Source: Cylindrobasidium torrendii FP15055 ss-10 (taxonomy: Eukaryota > Basidiomycota > Agaricomycetes > Agaricales > Physalacriaceae). Taken from it: 14,430 nt of DNA. The notes under the pieces were generated by a model, which made no database searches, had not been told where the DNA came from, and was given only the letters and a program-made list of their open reading frames with translations. Positions 8,935-14,430 of this stretch are shown here, piece by piece. The DNA is taken from positions 1 to 14,430 of the forward strand of contig KN880864.1 of the NCBI GenBank assembly GCA_000934385.1, given 5' to 3'. The position numbers and the translations under genes were made by a program. How positions within the stretch are numbered: the stretch's first letter is position 1; every line of letters starts with the position of its first letter.

Positions 8935-10683
8935 TCAAGTACTCAGCATCAGCAGCCCCTCCGCCGCCCACTGCTCCTTCTCCCGCCTCTCTTGCTTTAC
9001 CCACCGCTTCACGTCAGCCTTCTCCGTCTCCACCCCATGCGCCCTCTGCAAATGGCGCTTGATGTCGTACGCCCGACTGAACACATAATCGCATGCATGT
9101 CCCCGGAGTTTGACGTCCTCGTTTCCGCCAACGGTGAACGGTATCTCCAAGGCAGGGAACGGACACGGCAAGTACACCGGGACCTTCTCCGTTTGGTTCT
9201 CGTCAGCGTTTTCTGCAGGCATTTGAAGCAGCTTCGTCGCGTGCTGTTTGTAGTGATTGCCGGTCATAACATCCACGTCGAAGGGGTCCAATTCGATCTT
9301 GACCGCTTTCTTTTTCTTTGTACGACGAGGTTTGGGCCTATTGTTGGTTTCACTCTCGTCGTCGGCATCGTCTTCCTTCGGTTGTTCATGGTCGCGAGCG
9401 ATATGGCGTTGCATAACATGCTTGTAGGCAAATTTTTGGTCGCAATCATCGTACGGGCAAGTGAAATCGCGAATTTTCAAGTGCACAACTTTGTGATGTC
9501 CAGACAGAGCGCGTTTCTGGGATGACAGTCAGCACGAGTGAATCCAAAAAAACAGAGGAATGCATACCGATTTAAATGCCTTCGTGCACTCAGAAACGTC
9601 GCACGAAAAGTCGCGGCCAACTTCGCCCCCGCGTCTCCGCTTCCTAGGACGTTCTTCGTCAGATTCTTCCTCTTTCCCGTTCAGCTCAGCCTCTATTTCG
9701 CGTTGCTCGTGTATCTTGAGATGCCCACGCAAATTCTTCGGTTGCTTGAACGTCCTGCCATTGCATTCGGGGTACGGACAGGTCGGTGGATGATCCACTT
9801 TCATATGGTGTTGAAGGGCAGACCATGTTGTGAAGATACTCGAAAAGTCCCCCGCAAGACATTGGGCATGTGAGCAAATATATTGCTTGCCTGTGTGTGG
9901 TCAGTCAAATGTCCAAAACGTTCACAATATTCACTCACGATGAGACCTGGCATGATTGTCGAGGAGCTGCTGTGTATTATATGACTTGATACATCCATCA
10001 TGCGCACAAATGTACGGCTTGGTGTCTTCCGGGAAATGGACCTCGGCAATATGTGCTCGTAGCTGATGATTCTTGGGGAACGTCTCGTTACAACCCTCCC
10101 AAGCACACTACAACCAATTTAGCTCCTGTCGATAAATCACAACTTGTTAGCGCACCTTGATCTCGAAACCTGTATGCCATTCTAAATGCCTCTTCAAGTG
10201 TTGATTAGTCCAGAAGCGTTTTTCGCAGTGAGGTCTATCACAAGCAAGCGGACGCTCAGATACAGGAAGGTGCGCGCGTTTGTGCACCAAAAGATGGTCG
10301 TGTCGTGTGTATGACTTGCCGCAGTTATCACAGGTGTGCGGTCGCTGGCATTGATATTAGTACATATCCGACTTTTGGGCTACCATTGGCATGCTCACAT
10401 CGCCGGTATGGGTTAACTCGTGTTCAGCCAGCTTGACTGGCTTCGTGTATGCCTTATCACATCCGTCATGGCTGCATTTGTATTTCCTTGGCCTTTGTTT
10501 GGATTTGGAAGGTCGGTCTGCAAGCTCCTCTATTTCTTCTAGCACCTGCTTGCTGGTGGATGCTTGTGGGGTATAGTCCGAATCAGATTGTTCAGACGAT
10601 GTTTCCAGGCGTAGAATGAGTCCGCTCCTCGTCTTGCGCTTTCCGAGTACGCTAGGAGGTACTGTGACCGTAGAGGTCTGCAT
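8935..10683 (-). CDS. Transcription factor IIIA, ten C2H2-type zinc fingers, 515 aa
   Basis: It would bind the internal control region of 5S rRNA genes and recruit TFIIIC for RNA polymerase III; nuclear. Exons are 10683-10399, 10344-10156, 10107-9939, 9890-9568 and 9516-8935, with GT-AG introns of 54, 48, 48 and 51 bp; the first has a TACTAAT branch site. An acidic/Ser-rich N-terminus (1-66) precedes finger 1 (CSHDGCDKAYTKPVKLAEH, 70-92). Fingers 2-5 follow closely (CDNCGKSYTRHDHLLVHKRAH and so on to about 215). Finger 6 has a longer loop (CSHAQCLAGDFSSIFTTW), and fingers 7 and 8 are separated by a basic/acidic linker. Finger 9 is C342/C347/H360/H365. A Lys/Arg tract (about 382-395) looks like an NLS. 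A final divergent finger uses C440, C464, H477 and H482. TFIIIA identity rests on finger number, spacing and the YVFSRAYDIKRHL last finger. The start is the first ATG in frame (MQTSTVTVPP). Confidence 0.87.
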
Positions 10684-11151
10684 GATGGCGCTGTTCAAGA
10701 TTTTTCACCAATGCGATCGGGACTTAATTCGGATTAATCACGATTTCTATTTGCAGTGCATATTACTTCCGGCCGGGAAGGGAGTGTGCCACTCAAACTC
10801 AGACTGCCGAAACGCTGCGCTTTAGGCGTCCATCCCGCAAGCTTTGTGGGCTTCGCTAGTCTCTCGTACACTTACAACGAGTTGTCAAGTCTGTCCCTTC
10901 CTTAGTATGTACAGGTGGGCATCGTTAGTTTTGAAATAATTACTCTGAGAGCAGATGATGCGACAGCAAAGAACAGTCAGTACATATGTCAAAGGTATGT
11001 AGCAAGAACACAAAAAAACAACACTAGAAGTTAGTCCAATCAGCTACTTTAATGGCTACTCTAGGACAAGGATTATTTGAACAACAAATGGAGCAGCGTA
11101 CACTAAAAGTACTTACTTGGGAACATAGACATAAAGCAGCACTTGCCAAAC
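10684..11151. promoter_or_regulatory. TFIIIA promoter / Spt21-like gene 3' UTR interval
   Basis: These 468 bp contain no recognisable gene. The left part, adjoining the TFIIIA ATG, is the presumed promoter; the right part, adjoining the TAG at 11152, is the presumed 3' UTR of the upstream gene. I see no canonical AATAAA on the minus strand near 11152 and no obvious TATA box at a convincing distance from the TFIIIA start. Confidence 0.4.
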
Positions 11152-13979
11152 CTACATCACACACCCGCTGAGCAAGTTCTGCACATGCGCTGCTAGGGCA
11201 CCTGCATCCCCAAAGTCGACCCCTTCCACCACTTGTCCGTTCCCACCGGGTGCATCAATGCCACACATATCCCAAAAATTCGTTCCAATATCCAGCTCCC
11301 CCTCAGACTGCGACCCAGTTCCGTACGGTTCTCCGTCTGATGATAGAAAGTCGTATCCGTCCGATGCTTCAAACTGCGACAATGCATCCGGGTTCGTAAA
11401 GTCCAGCATCTTCAAGAACTCGTCCTCTTCCTCATTAGGCGCCAACTGCTCCTCGGATTCACTTAACGTTTGACTGGCTAGTTGAGATTGAGACTCTTCC
11501 GCCTCGCTCTGTGGTGTCTCCCCAGCACTACGACCATCGCCGCCGTCTGCTTCCTCCTCATCAGGCTCTAGGTCATCAGTCGTTGGTAATGGACTGCTGG
11601 TTGGAATCGGTGAAGACGGCGGCAAACCCTCCCAGAATTCTCTCTCTGGCTTCTTCTCCCGTTCCTCCTCTAGCTCGTCGTCGTCGTCGCTCGCTATAGG
11701 AAGCATTGTGCTCGAATCACCACGCTTGGTCGGAGAAGGTGTTCTGAGTTCCTGCGACAGCCGCGCCTTCCGTATAGGTGATTCCTGGTGGGAAACTGGG
11801 GACCCCCACCCCAGTGGCGTAAAAAGTGAGGACGGAGGCGTTGAATGCGCGCGACGTTGCTTCGGTGTCCGTGGCGGCGTGGTAGGCGGCCGTTTCTTTG
11901 GCGAGCCAAAGATATTGGAAGCAGAACCGCTGGCCGCCGTTGAAGGGTTGGCAGGTCGAACCGGCGACGACATTGACACGATAGGAAGTGGTGTGCGCGG
12001 ACCAGCACGAGTCGGTGTCGACGACCGGGGCAGGTCATCTTCATCGTCCTCTGTCTCATCAAGTTGCGTCCTGGACAAAGCATTCTCCATATCCCCGCGA
12101 CTTCGCTGCCACCGTCGCCTGGAATTCGCATTCTTTTTCTCGCGAGCCACTCTCGCCTTTTCTTCTCGTGTCTTGGTTTTCTCTAACTCCATCGCAAGTT
12201 TGGCTTTCTCTGAGAGGCGAGGTTTTGTCAATGTATCAGTCTTCGCCCATGAGGGCACGCGCCATGCAGATTTGGGCTTCACTGGCGAAGAGGCAGCGAC
12301 ACGAGGAGTAGACGGTGAGTCAGGGATAAGGATTGGGCGAACTCGTGAGCCAGCACTATCTGTCGTCGTTGATCGTCGAGGTCGGATAGGCGATGTAAGT
12401 GGCCCCCGCAAGTCGTTCTCGTCATCTTCAATTTGGCTAAAAGTGCGTTTGCGAGTGTTGGTATTTCGTGTCGGTGTCGCGGGTGTGATACCGGGGGTAT
12501 TGCGTATGGGACCAAGGCCTGAACGTTGAGGCGATGGGGTGCTGTTGCGCGTAGGTGTCTTCTCAGATGCTGGAATCTTCGGAAGGATAACGGGATTCAT
12601 GTTTTCCTTGTCTGGAACTGGCTTATTCGACGAGTCCAATGAACCTGATGATGGTGGTGTGGGTGTCGACGGCGGGTTTCTGACTTTCATCAGGATGTTG
12701 TTTAGATACCCTACCAGAGTACCGTTAGACCCTGCCGAGCCAGTGTCGATCTGGGACAACATGTGGAGGACGGCTGCCTCGGGATTTGGATTCGAAAAAA
12801 TGGCCTGCTCGAACCACTTTGACGTGGGATCCTCTTCAAGAGGGATAAGAGGATGAGCGGAAGGTCCAGGTGGTGGTGGTGGGGGAGGGCGAAGTGGTCC
12901 CCGCAAGTAGCTAACGGGAGCGTAACTTGGGCCTTCACTCGACGAACTGGAGTGTACTTGTCCACTAGATGATGCCCGTGGTAGGCGAAGAGTAGATGGC
13001 TGCAAAGGCTGCGGGCTAACGACGTCGGCCGGTGTGACAAAAGCAGACGTCAACTCTGGATGTCCTGCAGGGAGACTGGTAGCGCGCGCTGGAAGAACAG
13101 GACGCGTTGTTCGAGTTGCGGGGGTGGGTTTGATACTAGTAGTCCGTCGCTTGGATGTCGAATATCCACAAGAATTGTACAGTATTTCGGCAGCAGTGAG
13201 CGTCTCTTGAACGACTGGTTTGCGTTCGGCTGCCTTCCTTGCCTTGGCGGTCTGCTCCTCTTCTCGCTGTTGGCGACGCATAGCTTCTGCAATGACCTGC
13301 GCTGTCTCCACAGTGGGCGCGGATGCTTGAAGGGGCGGGGCCATAGGCGGTGGCATGGAGATGAGTGCAGCATTGGGTTGTTGAGACGCGGGCAGACACG
13401 ATGTGGAAGCTGGTGCTGGAAGTGAATGTGCTGATGGTGTTGATATTGCCGGTGTAGCGGAGATATTTTGCACTTGGCCCACCATAGGGATTCGCGCCGT
13501 CTGTCCAAGTGAGCGCGCGCACGCGACGTCAGAGCCTGGATACCCACCTTGCGCAAATCAAGAAATATATCCACCCCACTGCGCCCGTCTGGTGTCTTTC
13601 TCAGCTCTCCCGCCAGAGACGCGCTATCTTCCTCAGGCTCCTGTAGGCCCCAAGACATCAAGCCCATGGCCACTGGAACGCCACGGTGTGGCTGCTCTTC
13701 TCCTTCGGTGCGTTTATTTCCGTTGATTGCCTCCAGTAAATCGAGGTGATAAATGGTATAATCCGTGGTCCCTGGGCCGCACACTTCATGGAAAACTTCG
13801 GGGCTTGATTGGGCCAAAATGGATAGACAACGTCGGAGCGACACCGTCCCGAAACGTCGGTGGTCATGGCAGTTCGTGGGGGGAGCAATCAGATTTACAT
13901 CAACGGCGGTAGGTCGTGCCAGCACGGATTGCGTGTTTCCATCGATAGAGTAGGAAATGCGTAAGATACGCCTTTCCAT
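11152..13979 (-). CDS. Spt21/Ams2 N-terminal-domain protein, likely histone-gene regulator, 926 aa
   Basis: Exons are 13979-13548 and 13500-11152, with a GT-AG intron of 47 bp containing CTGAC. Residues 1-150 match the Spt21/Ams2 N-terminal domain: MERRILRISYSIDG, then VSLRRCLSILAQSSPE, DYTIYHLDLLEA, GLMSWGL and, across the intron, DIFLDLRK/TARIPMVGQV. Spt21 in budding yeast and Ams2 in fission yeast promote S-phase transcription of core histone genes. The rest is low complexity: a Glu/Arg-rich helix (about 209-239), poly-Pro near 349-356, a compact segment SKWFEQAIFSNPNPEAAVLH (371-390), a KEN box (442-444), many SP/TP sites, a basic helix (about 575-619) and an acidic tail. No GATA-type CxxC...CxxC finger is visible, so it resembles Spt21 more than Ams2 in that respect. 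The start at 13979 fits the domain; an in-frame ATG at 14168 would add 63 residues. Confidence 0.82.
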
Positions 13980-14430
13980 CGCCAAAGAGTATGAAGGCCA
14001 AAGTAAAGCAAAGTAAACAGTGTGTGACTCTGTGACAGACGTCGTCACGCTCGCGTCGCGCGCTCCCACTTTTGGGCACGTGCCACGCGTGTTAACAAAC
14101 CGTGACGTAGGAACGTTAATTGTTTCTAGGCTGCTTGCAGGACACCATCTCTTTTTTTTTATGACCATATATGGACGAAATCAACGTGGTTTTCGCGTGG
14201 CTTGGGCTCGGTACTCTGTCTTGTCTAGTGGCCTTTGCCAAACATTGCGCCGTCAATGATCCGTTTCAATCAATACACACGGCCTAGTGATCTGTCCTGC
14301 GATACTCACTCGTTTGCGCCGTTTGTCCACTCCGTGGCAACGAGGGCGGACTGCATAAGTCACGCTTATTTGGCAACCCGTTTTGTATGTGCGCGCTGCC
14401 AATGGTTCAGCAGTACCCGCTCTCGCGTTG
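13980..14430. promoter_or_regulatory. Upstream region of the Spt21-like gene
   Basis: No further gene is recognisable to the window end. Within 130 bp of the ATG at 13979 lie an E-box CACGTG (14077-14082, inside GGGCACGTGCC), an MluI cell-cycle box ACGCGT (14085-14090) and TGACGT (14103-14108), plus a CG-rich stretch at 14048-14062. The sites are clustered within about 32 bp. MCB boxes drive G1/S transcription through MBF in other fungi, which would suit this gene. Chance occurrence of single hexamers is not excluded. Confidence 0.4.

Noticed and set aside
11708..12529. 273-codon plus-strand frame, and similar ones at 6679-7377 and 4785-5366
   Set aside because: Each lies antisense to Ser/Pro/Asp-rich coding exons of the Spt21-like or kinase genes and has a composition mirroring them. 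There is no domain and no splice structure.
13121..13190. Possible 45-bp GT-AG intron around the ILYNSCGYS segment of the Spt21-like protein
   Set aside because: GTACAA to CTACTAG would keep the frame, but it is shorter than every supported intron here, the donor is weak, and I know no conserved residues that splicing would restore.

Overview
This window looks like nuclear DNA from a filamentous basidiomycete, probably an Agaricomycete. The genes are compact and interrupted by many short introns (46-93 bp, nearly all GT-AG, several with CTNAC/CTAAT-like branch sites). The protein architectures also fit: a PX-domain AGC kinase with long disordered tails, a fungal TFIIIA, and an Spt21/Ams2-type protein. 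No bacterial, viral or plasmid features and no tRNA or rRNA genes were seen. The species assignment is inference only.

Layout, left to right. Positions 1-950 are non-coding as far as I can read. They start with a degenerate 11-bp-period array built on TTTGGCCAAAG (about 6-93) that reappears in inverted orientation at about 291-334, with a perfect 26-bp inverted match. Five protein genes follow, all on the minus strand, so each promoter faces the 3' end of its right-hand neighbour: (1) a small PITH-domain protein, 1848-951, five exons; (2) a membrane-anchored steryl-ester-hydrolase/acid-lipase type alpha/beta hydrolase, 3548-2047; (3) a large PX plus AGC (S6K/SGK-like) protein kinase, 7521-3944, six exons, 1108 aa; (4) transcription factor IIIA, 10683-8935, five exons, ten C2H2-type fingers; (5) an Spt21/Ams2 N-terminal-domain protein, 13979-11152, two exons, 926 aa. 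The main gap is 7522-8934 (1.4 kb), where I see no gene.

Functionally this is mostly a housekeeping and regulatory neighbourhood: sterol-ester lipolysis, nutrient or lipid-responsive kinase signalling, 5S rRNA transcription, and S-phase histone gene control. Nothing shows that the genes form one system; co-orientation is the only shared property. I found no convincing undescribed biological system. The points most worth checking are a predicted GC-AG intron in the lipase core, several insertions in the kinase (inside the PX domain, in the activation loop, and between the NFD and hydrophobic motifs), a long-loop last finger in TFIIIA, possible cell-cycle signals on the Spt21-like gene, and the inverted 11-bp repeat structure at the left edge.

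All exon models were derived by hand from splice sites, reading-frame continuity and remembered family patterns. No alignment or RNA evidence was available.
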